The notes under the pieces were generated by a model. The model was not told where the DNA came from. It was given only the letters and a program-made list of their open reading frames with translations, and did not search any database. From positions 22,848,879 through 22,912,878 of the forward strand of contig OW203722.1 of assembly GCA_934045075.1 (NCBI GenBank): a stretch of DNA of 64,000 bases, given 5' to 3'. Shown piece by piece: positions 11,094-22,355 of the stretch. The DNA comes from Yponomeuta sedellus. Taxonomy: Eukaryota; Arthropoda; Insecta; Lepidoptera; Yponomeutidae. Each line of letters starts with the position of its first letter. Position 1 is the first letter of the stretch. Made by a program: the position numbers and the translations under genes.

Positions 11094-11116
11094 CAAAGCT
11101 AACAGATATACTTAAA

Positions 11117-11215
11117 TAGCATTTCTGTAACAATTATACACTCAATGGCGGACCGTAGCCACTGTGTAATACGAGGGCGCGCAACGTATTACGTCGACGT
11201 ATGACATGTATGTAT
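11117..11215 (+). repeat. ~100 bp dispersed repeat, copy 2
   Basis: Near-identical partner of 7240-7345, from ttctgtaacaattatacact to gacgtatgacatgtatgta. Confidence 0.7.
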
Positions 11216-11350
11216 AGTCCGTTAGCTTTTAGAGTACCTATACCTCGGACTCTAGAGTAGGCTTCGGTTTTCGCCAATTTTCGCCGGTTTTCAGATACGT
11301 CGTGGAGGACATCATCATTAGAGCATAATACTTCCTGCTCTGTATAAAAC
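11216..11350. repeat. MITE fragment related to 32575-32772
   Basis: It contains cctcggactctagagtaggc ttcggtttt and gagcataatacttcctgctc tgtataaaacttttc, which appear in the opposite orientation at 32690-32772. One inverted end is present and the other is lost. Confidence 0.55.
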
Positions 11351-11369
11351 TTTTCCTTGCTATTTTGAA

Positions 11370-11570
11370 AAGTTTTTTTTTGGGGTTCCGTACCTCAACA
11401 GGAAAAATGGAACCATTATAGGATCACTTTGTTGTCCGTCCGTCCGTACGTCCGTCCGCCTGTCTGTCAAGATCCGTTCTCTCGGTTCCTAGATCTCGGC
11501 TCGTTACTCAATACTTTTACGGGAACGAGTAAAGGTATCGAGTAAAATTAAAACCGTATACTCAGGTGTG
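11370..11570 (+). repeat. GGGTTCCGTACCTC dispersed repeat
   Basis: GGGTTCCGTACCTCAACAGG, AAAAATGGAACC, ATAGGATCACTTTGTTGTCC followed by a run of GTCCGTC(C/T) units. From general knowledge this word string is very common in lepidopteran genomes. A shorter piece (agggttccgtacgcacag) is near 53699. Confidence 0.6.
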
Positions 11571-11588
11571 AAAAAGTTGTACATCTAA

Positions 11589-11716
11589 GCCCCGGTTTCT
11601 CGTACACTAAAAATCCGTTAATTAATTGTTAACAGCTCTCAGTTGGCCGAAGTGCCCAAAAAAACCTTTGTACAGCTGTATATTGACAGATTGTTAGTGT
11701 ACGAGAAACCGGGGGT
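11589..11716. mobile_element. 128 bp MITE with ~21 bp inverted ends
   Basis: The left end CCCCGGTTTCTCGTACACTA is mirrored by the right end TAGTGTACGAGAAACCGGGG. The short size and absence of coding sequence fit a non-autonomous DNA element. No clear target duplication beyond a possible TAAG. Confidence 0.75.
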
Positions 11717-11739
11717 AAGTAAACGTAAAACAATTTTAA

Positions 11740-12885
11740 TATCCCCCATTGTTCATTTACAAGCTACGTTAAGTTGTATTGTCTTTTTGGAAATAAATTA
11801 TTTACTTAAGTTAACCCAAAAAAATACGCCCGCAAAACAAAAGCATATGATGACTTACCCTTACCGAACCTATATACTCGTAGGTCTCTCGCTTCCGAGT
11901 CTATTGTCCAACCCACTGGGCTACCGCAACTCGTCTTAGAACGTACATTTTATGGCTCAAAAATACATCATAATCACGTGTTGTAATTGACCACTCTTCA
12001 TCAACGTTCATTAGTCGTTCCATGCAGGAACGCCGGTTTTGAACACTTTATAAATCTTAACAGGTTCCTGTCCTTGCTCTCGACCTACCCCTCTATGACA
12101 CAGGCATCCAAATTGCGATGATTGATAAAAACATATCGACTTTCGTATGTTTTGTTTCTTTGCTGTCATTTCCAAGCTCTACGGTCTTGAGCCGTCCACA
12201 TCCAGCGACTTCCCGCCACTTAACCTGAGGCCTGTGTCTTGCAGTAGGCATCAAATGAACGACGATGATGAACATAGGTAACATAAGTTTTGAGATGGAA
12301 TGACAGCAAGGAAATAAAAAATATCGATCGTTTTTTTATCAGTCTTCTGAACGTACGGGTAGAGACGTAATCAGTGCCATCTACCGGGCTTCTGGGAACT
12401 ACTTTGGTTTTTCAAGACTCAAAAAGAATACCTCCCATTGAAAGTGAATGTTAAAATAACATTTGCTCATACGAAATGAAGCATAAAATACGTCTATGGA
12501 AATATATCCGGGGGCAAGATGTCGTCGAGTTAACAAATGTTTATTCATTAAGTCCACATGTTAACGTACTTGAATAAGGCAACGTTAACGCTTTCAATTC
12601 AGTAAAAACAGCTTTTGCGTGAGCCTTTACAGGCAAACTCGAAGCGGAATCATAAATTATTCTGAATACAGTGAAATCAATATGGCTTCAATAGCTCTTG
12701 TGAATTTCAGATCGTTAATAATGAAACACGCCTCAACAAGTAGCAAGACAAACCTACGTACGGTACATGATAATCCTATTAATAAAATGAGGTGGGATGA
12801 AGGAAATATTTTTTCATGTAGCCTATATAGGTACGTCTCATAGTTATATATTAACCGGGTCACATCGCGATCATTTTTATGCTAT
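11740..12885. other. Non-coding stretch
   Basis: A tRNA-like fragment may lie on the minus strand near 11885-11935 (agcccactgggctaccgc-type words), and a LINE scrap near 11990-12020 (ttcatcaacgttcattagtc). No other supported feature. Confidence 0.4.
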
Positions 12886-13152
12886 GTTTATTTTTAATGC
12901 ACTAACCCGTGCTAAGGACAATATTAAAAACCTATTTAGAGGCTAAAAATTCCACCCATGCCGGGATTCGAACCCGCGACCTCTGCCTGTACGTAATACA
13001 GAGAATAGTGTAAAGAGGTTCGAAATTTCACTAATGCCGGTGAGTCGCCCATTAGCTCAGTTGGATAGAGCCCTGGCACGGATAGCCAGAGGTCGCGGGT
13101 TCGAATCCTGGCATGGGTGGAATTTTTAGCCTCTAAATAGGTTTTTAAAATC
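12886..13152. mobile_element. SINE-A inverted pair
   Basis: The left arm is a minus-strand tail (CACTAACCCGTGCTAAGGAC, CCTATTTAGAGGCTAAAAAT) ending just past the B-box. A short linker (ctgtacgtaatacagagaat to tttcactaatgccggtgag) follows. The right arm is a complete plus-strand head from 13047 (GCCCATTAGCTCAGTTGG; GGTTCGAATCCTGGCATG) with its tail to 13145. Tails outward. Confidence 0.85.
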
Positions 13153-13250
13153 GCGATTATTTATTAGGTAAAACGTAATTACCTTATTTCCCGACGTTTC
13201 GGCAGCGTTACAGCTGCCTAATAAATAATCGCGATTTGATCCGTTTAATA
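13145..13250. mobile_element. Small foldback MITE (AATCGCGATTATTTATTAGG ends)
   Basis: ATCGCGATTATTTATTAGG at the left is mirrored by CCTAATAAATAATCGCGAT at the right. Between them lie GTAATTACCTTATTTCCCGA and CGTTTCGGCAGCGTTACAG. Related full or half copies: 2695-2740, 8350-8380, 24660-24700, 50944-51065. Confidence 0.75.
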
Positions 13251-13532
13251 TACAGGGCGTCTCATTCAAATCGGTCAGTATGGGAAAGTCTGAAATTATG
13301 CTTTCTTCCCACTTTACCAGATTCCCTAAACACCAGATTCCCAAAATACCAGATTCCCAAAATACCAGATTCCCACAAAACCAGAATTTGTACAGGCAAA
13401 TACAAAATACTTCTAAGTATTAAATACTTCTTATTATTAAGCTTACGTTAATACTGGCCACTATCTTTTATGAAGATCTGTACTGAGGAACCATGTCATC
13501 GATTTTGATAACAAGAAAAACTGCATTCATAC

Positions 13533-13797
13533 TGTAACGGTGCAAACCTCTTTACACCATTTTTATTTCTTTTTCTATGATTTTCAAATATTTAAATTTT
13601 GTCACTAATTATTCGATTTCCCTCATTTTCACCACTACTACTTTACGCTTTGACCAGATCTGACTTTTTACCTGCTTATCCGTTTTTATCCAGTTTTTTC
13701 TGTTTTATTAAAATATTATACTAAATCTGCAAATAAAACCACACCTAAAGTCGTTCCAGAGTTTATTTACTATTATAAAATTATATACAACGTTCCA
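13533..13797 (+). repeat. 5' LTR
   Basis: It begins TGTAACGGTGCAAACC and ends CAACGTTCCA, matching the TG...CA rule. It contains an AATAAA at about 13733. It differs from the 3' LTR by a handful of substitutions and one 4 bp indel, so the insertion is moderately young. Confidence 0.93.
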
Positions 13798-13798
13798 C

Positions 13799-13810
13799 TG
13801 GCGCCCAACG
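13799..13810 (+). promoter_or_regulatory. Primer-binding site, tRNA-Lys(CUU)-type
   Basis: TGGCGCCCAACG starts one base after the 5' LTR. It is complementary to the last 12 bases (with CCA) of eukaryotic tRNA-Lys(CUU), as I recall that tRNA. Minus-strand DNA synthesis would start here. Confidence 0.8.
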
Positions 13811-14399
13811 ATAATGACGAAACCCAACGTCACCCCACGGCTTGATACGCCGAGACGACAAAGCCCACCCACCGCGACTACGCTGCGAGTGCGAAGGCAA
13901 ATACGAGTACGATTACCACGATTATACGTGTGCACAATCGTCGAACTGCTGCTGCTGTTTCATACCCACGACCCACGACCTCATACATCACAGACGCATC
14001 CCTTGGAGCTCCCCAGCCTTGTTCAAGGGTTCTGTCGGACTTCTCCGCCGCCCCCAACTTTACCCACCAACCTCTTCCAGTTCTGAAGACCTGCAAGATT
14101 TTTTTTGTTAAGTGTTTTATAAATAAAATATTAAATTAATTTTAAAGTGCAACTTGACTTCTGGACCACAAGGTAATTCATCATAACTACTCATTGACCA
14201 TTTTTCACTAAGTAGATCACCCATTGTAGCAAATTTTTGGCCCTAATAAAAGTCTTATTCTATATATCTGCACCCCACCTAACCGAAACATACCACAGTT
14301 AGTATACACCAACAGTATACAATCAATAACTTCTACACGCATTTATCAGACAGTTATACAACCACAGGCTGCTCAGTAGCAGTTCCATAGACCTCGGTA

Positions 14400-15375
14400 A
14401 CCTGGAATTTATAATTCCAGGTGGGACTGGTTGCTAACTTACGTTGCCTCAGGAGAGTATCCTGGGTAATTACCAGTGGTCGGAGTAGGTATATTGAATT
14501 AAGGTCACTGACATCAAACGTATATGTTAATATGGATACGCCTCCGAGTTTCCGGATTATTATGATAAAAATACCGAAACATCGAAATTATTACATGAAA
14601 CTAGTTAAAAATGTATCAATACTCTCAACGCTATGCTGCTAGTGGCGTAGATGACCAGAATTTAATAGTAAAAAATGACTGGTGTGTAAAAACCTTGTTG
14701 TAGTAAAAGTGTTGGAGTAAAAGCCTAAGCATGTATAAAATGATATAATAAAAATATTCATTTCAACACACGACATCCGGCAAACAGGGTCTTTTTTCCT
14801 CTTATCTCTATGCTCAACGCATCTGACCAATTAGAATCAAGTATCCAGGATGACTCATTGACTGTTTGTTCGAAAACAATGCGCTCGCACCGACATCCAG
14901 ACCAAGTGGCTCACTCACTTATTTCGGTTCGTGGAGTGCGCTTATTTTATGTGTTGTGAATATCTTGACTTGACCCTGGCTTGTTTACTGTCTTCTGAAA
15001 TCTACTTAAAACGAAGAATTTGGCTTATAACTACGGACATCGATTGATTACTCTTGGATTGGGCCCATTTGAAGTTGTTTTTGTACGGGTAAATTTTAAT
15101 TATTTTCACTATTTAAGAAGGTTTTAGAACTTGGAAACAGTTAAAAAAAACACTTTATAGCAATCAACACAGCGCATGAGAGTCCGGTTTACCAAATTTT
15201 TGGAAACTCCGGTACATTCCGGAAGAAATGCATGTCCATGTTATGATATCATGACGCAAGTATCTAAAATCAATATACCTACTCCGACCTATGGTAATTA
15301 CACGTAGACAGCCTAGCTTTACCCTCTCGGTCTTAGAGGCCGACTCGAAGGTAAGGCGAAGCTGCACTCATACAC
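14400..15375. repeat. Inverted pair inside the LTR element
   Basis: About 14410-14560 (+) and 15170-15330 (-) share GTAATTACCA..GGTCGGAGTA, GGTATATTGA and GAGTTTCC in opposite orientation. Both read open over this stretch (WVITSGRSRYIELR versus RVITIGRSRYIDFR), probably as a by-product of base similarity. The remaining interior, 13811-14400 and 15376-16535, is non-coding and AT-rich. Confidence 0.6.
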
Positions 15376-16535
15376 TCTATTGATAACAATATTATATTAT
15401 TAAAATTTAAATTATAATTATTTACAAAATCTTTGCAAACCAAATTTCTAGACGTCAGTAATTCTGACACCATTCATTGTCATAAAATTTTTCAAAATTC
15501 AAAACAAAACCTCCACAGGTTAAACCTACAATGAACTCTTTGGCAATAAAATAAAAACTCTCACCCTCACCCCATCCTTACCTCATTACTAAAATAATTT
15601 CTTAACCTATTTTTCTATAGTGTCCGTACTCTTTTTAAATATTTAACTGACAACTTGTACAAAACCTACCAATGCCACCTTTTTATAGTTCTAATTTTCT
15701 GTATATATAATCACCACATTACCTTTTCGGACACATCGTCATACTATTTGTCTATTTATTTATTAACTATTTTTTTATTTATTATTTATACATCACTATC
15801 CTCCTGGACATTTACTAACCATTTTTTTTAGAACATCCAAACTTTCAATCAGGTGCGGCGACAACACGTTAAATAAGCCTAGGTCAACTAATTTATTTAC
15901 CAATCGCGTTATCTAAGTAAACGCGTTACGGTGTTTACCCCACCAAAGCTCTTGAGAGCACTACTACGACGGATTCTACCCCGTCGGGTACTATGTACCC
16001 AATATTATAAATATTGTTAAAATGTAAATAACTTTCATAGAGCGGATTGTGACTCAATAAATAAGCCTTACCACTACCGAATACTAGCGGGTGGTAACTG
16101 GCTAAATAAGCCTATTACTAATTTAGGCCAGTTTCTGGATAAATCTCATTAATAAAAATAGATTTTGTCTATACTGAATGAACGTCTTCACCTTCACTTT
16201 AGATGAAGACAATGCTAGATCATGCATGCTAGGGATGAATGATAGATGATGAATAAAAGTGGAACTGCCTAATGTAAATATTCATTGTAAATATCACCCC
16301 ACACACTTAAAATTTTTTTCATCACCCATCTTTTATATTTTATTTTAATATTTAAATTTATTTACTTACCATCCCACATCCCCGACCTTCATCGACTTTA
16401 CTCTCGACCTTGACTTTAAATTTTAAATTATATAAGTTAACTTGACTATATTTTTTATAAAAAATTTTTTTTTATATGTATTTTTTTAAATAAATATATC
16501 TAAAAAATATTTTTTTACCGGTTGCCCCCGGGTAG

Positions 16536-16804
16536 TGTAACGGTGTAAACCTCTTTACACCATTTTTATTTCTTTTTCTATCTATAATTTTCAAATATTT
16601 AAATTTTGTCACTCATTATTCGATTTCCCTCATTTTCACCACTACTACTTTACGCTTTGACCAGATCTGACTTTTTACCTGCATATCCGTTTTTATCCAG
16701 TTTTTTCTGTTTTATTAAAATATTATACTAAATCTGCAAATAAAACCACACCTAAAGTCGTTCCAGAGTTTATTTACTATCATAAAATTATATACAACGT
16801 TCCA
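16536..16804 (+). repeat. 3' LTR
   Basis: It begins TGTAACGGTGTAAACC and ends CAACGTTCCA. It is preceded by GCCCCCGGGTAG, which is not a good purine tract; the plus-strand primer site is therefore unclear. Followed by the ATAC duplication. Confidence 0.93.
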
Positions 16805-17340
16805 ATACATTTTAAAAAACATCTGTACTCTTTTCGGAAATCGAACCCGGTTGTTTTGAAAAAAAAAAACCTACACTATTTCTATTTAGATATCGATTGT
16901 TTTGGTCTTAAGCAGTAAATGTCTGTATGAAACATGATGTCTAAAATTAATAAAATGCATTGTTTTCATACAAAATGCAATCGTAAGAACCTAAACGTGT
17001 TGAATATTGTATTAAAAGTCGGTGGTCACTTCGAGCACCTACTAAAATAAATTAAAGTATGTGAAAACAATGCATTTTATTAATTTTAGACATCATGTTT
17101 TATACAGACATTTACTGCTTAAGACCTACACAATCGATATCTAAATAGAAAGAGTGTAGATTTTTTTTTCAAAACAACCGGGTTCGATTCCCGAAAAGAG
17201 TACAGATGTTTTTTAAAATGTATGAGTGCAGTTTTTCTTGTTATCAAAATCGATGACATGGTTCCTCAGAACAGATCTTCGTATGTCTTATAGTTTCAGA
17301 CTTTCCCATACTGACCGATTTGAATGAGACACCCTGTATA

Positions 17341-17760
17341 ACTATGACCTAACCTTCCTGCAATACAGGAAGAGACCTGTGCCCCAACAGTGGGGACGTT
17401 AAAGTATCGATCAGTATCGCGAATCATTCAGAAATACTATATACCTCTCGTTGCAAGGCACAGGCCTTTTCACCGAGAGAGAGTAAAAACATAAAGATAG
17501 ACATATTTTCATTACAGATAAAGTATGGGCTCAATTAACACGCATGCCCACCACGGATTGGCAATGTTAAGCGCTGAGATATGTAAACACCTCGGACACT
17601 AAGATTAACTCACGATGTTTTCCTTCACGCTTAACCCGGGATATTGCCATTACGAACATTCGTAACTTAGAAAACAAAGTCATTGTTACCTGCCAGGATT
17701 CGACCACACGATCTCCCGATTGAAATGCCGGCAATCATCTGCTCCGCTACCAGCACTCTA
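17341..17760. mobile_element. SINE fragments: SINE-E 3' scrap and SINE-D variant
   Basis: 17348-17400 is the sense 3' part of SINE-E (gacctaaccttcctgcaata to cccaacagtggggacg). 17430-17760 is a minus-strand relative of the 5141-5330 SINE: tcacgatgttttccttcac, gaaaacaaagtcattg and the decayed tRNA-like head ending at about 17755. Confidence 0.65.
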
Positions 17761-18837
17761 GTTTTAAAGATGGTTTTGGAAACATGAAATTAGAAATTTA
17801 AAGCTTACGCTCTATTTAATTTTCTATAATAAAGAAAGATTGGATTTCTATGTATTTGCTTACCTTTCTAACAACTCGTAAAAAACCAATTATATTTATA
17901 AAAACACGACTTCTTAATACACTCCTTAGAACCAATTTAAATAGTCTGTGCGTTTACCATAATCTAATATAAGACAAGATGGATAATTTCAACTCTCTCA
18001 GGAATGTTTAGTGACCTTATGTTTTTTATAAGCCTAGAGTTGTTGTGTACATAAATTTTCTTCATTAAAACTAATCTATCTTTAAATGATAATCTTCGGA
18101 ATACATTCGTGAATTTATGTTATGAGTGAAATAGCTACTTAATGAAATAAATGACTGATTAAACTAGAATAATTAAAAATAAATGAGTGAATAAACTACT
18201 TAGACTTTGTTTTTTTCGTATTGAAGAACGAACTTGTTGGTTAAATCATGGATTTTGTTATAACCAATAAATTTCTAAATAGACTCTATGTGTCTTTACT
18301 TGTCTAATTTAGTAAACATTATTCTAACCTCAAAATTCACATTTGATCCCAAAACTAGATTTTCTCGCAGGCCCATGAACTTTGCTGGTAAACTTTTAAA
18401 ATTGTGTGTCAGGTTACTTCAAATAGGGGTATATGGCAGGTTTCGACTAAAACGTCATACTTTACATAGTCAAAAAGGACAAATAGACTATATTTCAGTG
18501 CAAGCTCCATCAAAAGCAATTCTATTCGTTTGAAATTGCAAACGTGAGAGTGGGAACATTTGTCGTAACAAAGGGGGTCTGTACACGGGAAACGAAATTA
18601 GTATAGACTGCAATCATCATGCAGATTTATGTCATTGTCATTGCAGATTTATGAAGCTCGTCCGATCGTTTGATGTTAGCTCACCGTCCATTTAGAGAGA
18701 TAGATAGGGAACACTGAATGTACCATAGTACAGCCTGCGAAATAACTATGATGTTGTTAGTTGATAATTAAAGTATTTTAGCAGTAACAACAAAACTCCA
18801 CGCAGTAACACTAGCGTTGCCAATAGAAAAAGAAACA
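17761..18837. other. AT-rich unique-looking stretch
   Basis: An 81-codon ORF at 18288-18533 (+) shows no recognisable family and has no splice or context support. No repeats shared with the rest of the window seen. Confidence 0.45.
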
Positions 18838-19015
18838 TGAAGGCCTCGGTGGCGCAGCGGCTTGGCACGCTGACTGTGAAACCGAAGGTCTCGGGTTCGA
18901 TCACCGGCTGGGGCCAACTAGGAAACGATTTTTTCTAGTTTGTCTCAGGTCTTGGATGCTATCTATGTATTTATTAAATCTATCTTCGAGTTAGCACCTA
19001 CAGCACAAGTCATTT
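18838..19015 (+). mobile_element. tRNA-derived SINE, family C
   Basis: Head GGCCTCGGTGGCGCAGCGGC (A-box) and GGTCTCGGGTTCGATCACC (B-box), then the same body as 9000-9187 in the opposite orientation. It stops at the start of an oppositely oriented SINE-B, so the two are back to back. Confidence 0.85.
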
Positions 19016-19017
19016 AA

Positions 19018-19222
19018 CATAACATAACATTTACATACAAGCACATACATTGATTCTGGCCCCACACTAGGATACCCTGTGTCGTGGGAACCAGAAACAA
19101 CGACATCACAAACATGTAAACATCCAAGACCTGGCCTTTTTTTTTTGTTCCCAGCCGGGATTCGAACCCGGGACCTCTTGCATGGTAGGCAGACGCGCTA
19201 CCGCTACGCCACAGAGGTCGTC
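19018..19222 (-). mobile_element. tRNA-derived SINE, family B, well-preserved head
   Basis: Minus-strand head: GACCTCTGTGGCGTAGCGGT, GCGCGTCTGCCTACCATGCA, B-box GTCCCGGGTTCGAATCCCGG, then an A-rich spacer and the body to gtatgtgcttgtatgtaaat and a short ATGTT tail. The head still looks like a complete tRNA cloverleaf 5' to 3'. Confidence 0.85.
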
Positions 19223-19421
19223 ATTTAGTAGAACTTAGTATAGGGCTAACGAGATCTGTGGAATGTGTCCATGAATTTTAATTTATTTATTTATGATTGG
19301 GCGAATGCTTTGGGCACTATTCGAAAAAAAATTATAAAAGGATATTTTTTTTACTGTTTGTAAAATACCCCTTAGTAATGTTTTACGCAAAAAGGGGAAA
19401 ATTAAAAAGTAATGGATTTAT

Positions 19422-19669
19422 GAACCTATGTAGTGGCTAAAAATTCCACTCATGCCGGGAATCGAACCCGCGACCTCTGGCTGTCCGTGCCAGCGCTCTT
19501 TCCAACTGAGCTAATGGGTGACTCACCGGCACCAGTGAAATTTCGAACCTCTTTACAATATTCTCTGTAATACGTACATGGGTGCATGGCATGGGTGGAA
19601 TTTTTGGCCTCTAAATAGGTTTTTTAAAATTGTCCTTAGCACGGGTTAGTGCAATAAAAATAATATAAT
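19422..19669. mobile_element. SINE-A inverted pair
   Basis: The minus-strand arm starts GAACCTATGTAGTGGCTAAA and contains the whole head to ATGGGTGACTCACCGG. A shortened linker follows (caatattctctgtaatacgt). The plus arm enters only at the end of the head (GCATGGGTGGAATTTTTGGC) and continues through the tail to ATAATATAATG. Tails outward. Confidence 0.85.
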
Positions 19670-19961
19670 GAATTCATGCCCTTAAATTATTGCATCAACA
19701 ATAAATTGGTTAATTTATGAATCTTAGAGCCATCGCCCATGGTGACTTTAAATGTTTGAATCAAATGTGATCGATGGACGCACACGTATTTTGTAATTAA
19801 CTTTTTAAATTACGGTAATACTACGCCTACTAAAACCAACTGTAGAAGATTGTAAAATCGCACAAGGCAGGGGGGACGCTTTAATTTTTTGTACAAAAAT
19901 AAGCATCCAGTAACGAAACAAAAAAATATCGGCCTTTAGCATCTACGTAATGAGATCATTT

Positions 19962-20316
19962 ATACAGCGTCTAGTCGCATCTTCACTTACACTAGATAGG
20001 TGAAGGGACCACTGACGTGCCTGGGACATGATTTTATAGATGATGTAGGCTTGCCCAGCACCTATACCATCCTGACAGCTTAGTCGGCCTATCCCACAGA
20101 AGACTAGTCAACACGTGCGAAGCCAACCAAGCCGCGGGTTTCCTCACGATGTTTTCCTTCACAGTTAGCGTGTAGTATTGGGACCCAAAATTCGCAAATG
20201 TACGTACGTAACTTTGAAATTAAACAAAGTCATTGGCACATGCCCGCACTGGGGATCGAACCTGGGTCTCTCGCTTGCGAGTCCATAATTCTACCCCCTG
20301 AGCTACCGCCGCTGTA
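19962..20316 (-). mobile_element. SINE-D copy
   Basis: Same body as 2790-3150 reversed: cacttacactagataggtga, atgtaggcttgcccagcacc, cgcgggtttcctcacgatg, caaagtcattggcacatg, then head with B-box GGTTCGATCCCC and A-box GTAGCTCAGGGGG ending near 20315. 19670-19961 before it shows nothing. Confidence 0.8.
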
Positions 20317-20399
20317 ACGAAACAAAGCAGTAAGTGAATTACAAGGCAATTAAAAGAAAAGAACGTCGAAAAATACCGACAAGCACATTTTCAAGGAAA

Positions 20400-20705
20400 T
20401 GAACAAGATGGAAATGCTCCTTTTACAAAGGATACTCGAAAAGCGTCCGAGTGGAGTCCAAGATCAGAAGAAATTACTCGCTTCGTTGCATTCTAAGCCT
20501 GGGACACACAGGAAGGATGTGGAACGAGGACGCGAAGAAGACGCGTCTTGTCCTACTCGACAACTTGTCCGTGACTACTTGTGCATTTTGTTGCGTTGGT
20601 TTGGACATTTGGAGAGGATGAAGGAAGAAAGATTGACGTAATAAATATATTGTGAATGTGGTTAAACCGGTACGGGGCGTCCCATGCGGAGATAATTCGA
20701 CCAAA
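20400..20705 (+). pseudogene. LINE polymerase C-terminal remnant
   Basis: Plus-strand ORF 20399-20641 ends LLRWFGHLERMKEERLT; the RWFGHxxRM motif marks the C-terminal region of RTE-like LINE reverse transcriptases. The matching words continue near 20680 (GGGGCGTCCC). A second copy is at 47840-48110. Confidence 0.6.
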
Positions 20706-20924
20706 TAGCAGATGTATTAGTACCCTTTACTAATACATCTCCTATCTGTATATTTCTGTCAATCGCAATAGCAATTTCTGCTACTTGGAGATTGTTGTAC
20801 CCCAAGTGCGTATCATGTATCATGTAAAACAAGTTTTGAACTAAAACTTTCGTAAGCACAACACATTGTAGAATTTTAGTCCGGATTTACTTAGGGGTGT
20901 TGTTATATCGGAAAAGTCCGACCA

Positions 20925-21235
20925 TAGTGCTTAGTGCGAGTTTTTTAACTACTCGATCGCGTTAACGTAAACTCATATTTCTATGGCATCGAGGAAGCGC
21001 CACCTAGCGACAAGTATGGAAATTAAAATTGCTGAGTGCGAGTTGTAATGGTTTACGTTGAGAAGTGAACACGTTTACCAGCCAAAACACGAAAAAACGC
21101 GAGTGCGAGTTGTACTGTGACAGCGATTTGCCAGTTCGAACGGTTAACTTACTCATACTCACTACTCAATGCTCGATTAACGCGGTAGTAAAGTTATTCG
21201 ATTGGATCTGTCAAACTCGCACTAAGCACTCTGGT
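20925..21235. mobile_element. MITE with AGTGCTTAGTGCGAGTTT ends, copy 1
   Basis: The left end (C)A(T/G)AGTGCTTAGTGCGAG is mirrored by the right end CTCGCACTAAGCACTCTG. Interior words include cgatcgcgttaacgtaaact and ggaagcgccacctagcgaca. Nearly identical to 45118-45445. No coding capacity. Confidence 0.85.
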
Positions 21236-21334
21236 CGGACTTTTATCGGTCGGACTACAATGTAAAACAAGGTTCATGATTTGTATCTATCACTCTAATA
21301 ATTAATTAGATATTTAATTTGGTTATTATTGTCC

Positions 21335-21465
21335 TTAAGGGCTGGTAAGAGACAACCAAATAGGGGATGAATTAGCAAAGGGGAAGATAAAAATTACCCG
21401 AAACCGTCGCGCGTGCATGCGACTTGTGAACGTTGATGAAGGTGATCTGTCCAGGATCTTATTAA
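21335..21465 (+). mobile_element. LINE 3'-region remnant
   Basis: ccaaataggggatgaattag, caaaggggaagataaaaatt and catgcgacttgtgaacgttg atgaagg match words at 47980-48075 (+) and, reversed, 25925-26010. It is the region just 3' of the RWFGHxxRM block in that LINE family. Confidence 0.55.
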
Positions 21466-22282
21466 AAGGCGGTCTAAATGGCGGTCCCTGGTCTCTGCTT
21501 ACCCCCGTGGGACGCAGGCGTGAGGTTATGATATGTGCACCGATCAAGTATGAGTTAACAGTCGAGAACTTCCATATTTCCATAAATAAAGTCACCTGGG
21601 ACACTATTTTACATAAAACGCTGCCAATTTTATAAATATATTTCATGTGTTTGTGAGAAAATATTTAGTTTCATCACCAAGTCAATTTTGGGGTTAGAAT
21701 CTTGTTTTTTAACTTTGACAAGTAAGGAAACCTCCTAAGCATTTCCGCTAAAACGGCCGTTTGGGATTGAAAAAAATATTATTTTTATTCCATTACTGGC
21801 GCTAGTTAGCCAAAGCAGCTTAAAGTGATAGGACGTCACGTCTTTGTCGCGCCTTCGCCTCACGCCCTTTCTGTGTAGCCCAGGCCTTAGAGTTTATTTC
21901 ATTGCAACGGGCATCTAGATCTGCCCCCTTTTCAGTCGGCTGAAACCAGCAACTCATTTGACGTGGAATATCATTTTGCTCTTTCCCCGCTACTTTTTGC
22001 TTGTGAGCTTTTAATTAAGATAATATTATTTTGTGTAACATTCACTCACAGTATGCTTTTTGCCTTTATGATTTCCTTCGCTTATTAAAACCGAGTAATA
22101 TTACCGTGTGTTTTGAATGCTGTGTTCTAAAGTTACTACCCCTGTAAGAGAGTCTCTTTGTTTCGTTAGTTAGTCAGGAGTACAAAATATAATTTTCCTC
22201 TCGCATAATGTAAGGGTAGCCCTAAAAAATAGTTTTGTTATGAAACAGAGATTGTTTTTATTAATTTAACACCAATAATGCT
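21466..22282. other. Non-coding stretch
   Basis: Nothing recognised apart from the word ttattccattactggcgcta gttagc near 21785, which recurs as tccattggtggcgctagtta at about 23811. Confidence 0.4.
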
Positions 22283-22355
22283 GATTCTTCTTCAGGTTAT
22301 ATTAGTCCACTGCTGGACATAGCCCTCCCCTAATTAGTGCCATAGCACAAGGAAG
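22283..22355 (-). mobile_element. RTE-type LINE 3' stub
   Basis: Minus strand: TTGTGCTATGGCACTAATTA, GGGGAGGGCTATGTCCAGCA, GTGGACTAATATAACCTGAA, GAAGAA end. Same tip as at 10615-10690. Confidence 0.7.

Larger units (their letters stand above)
13533..16804 (+). mobile_element. Non-autonomous LTR retrotransposon
   Basis: Two direct LTRs (265 and 269 bp), a primer-binding site after the 5' LTR and a 4 bp target duplication ATAC (13529-13532 and 16805-16808) define a complete insertion. The 2.7 kb interior has no gag, protease, reverse transcriptase or integrase motif in any frame; it must be mobilised in trans, as LARD-type elements are. An inverted pair of a ~100 bp sequence lies inside. The element sits in the left arm of the foldback element, so it is the younger of the two. 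Confidence 0.9.
13251..17338. mobile_element. Foldback element with ~280 bp inverted arms, split by an LTR retrotransposon
   Basis: The outer ends are TACAGGG(C/T)GTCTCATTCAA at 13251 and its reverse complement ending at 17338, each flanked by TA. The right arm (17057-17338) is matched by 13251-13532 followed by 16809-16972; removing the LTR element restores continuity. An 84 bp loop lies between the arms. The left arm carries an extra ~165 bp (about 13299-13463) absent from the right arm, including a 16 bp unit (ACCAGATTCCCAAAAT) repeated about four times at 13318-13380. The arms include a B-box-like GGGTTCGATTCCCG. No transposase. Confidence 0.85.

Noticed and set aside
13814..14139. Overlapping ORFs at the start of the LTR element interior as a possible gag
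   Set aside because: Several frames are open at once because of low stop density in C-rich sequence; no capsid or zinc-knuckle motif is visible.
19018..19222. Possible tRNA gene on the minus strand (A-box and B-box, cloverleaf-like head)
   Set aside because: The same head is followed by the same non-tRNA body in three places, so it is a SINE. The other heads (2790, 13047, 18840, 34830, 39420) were rejected for the same reason.
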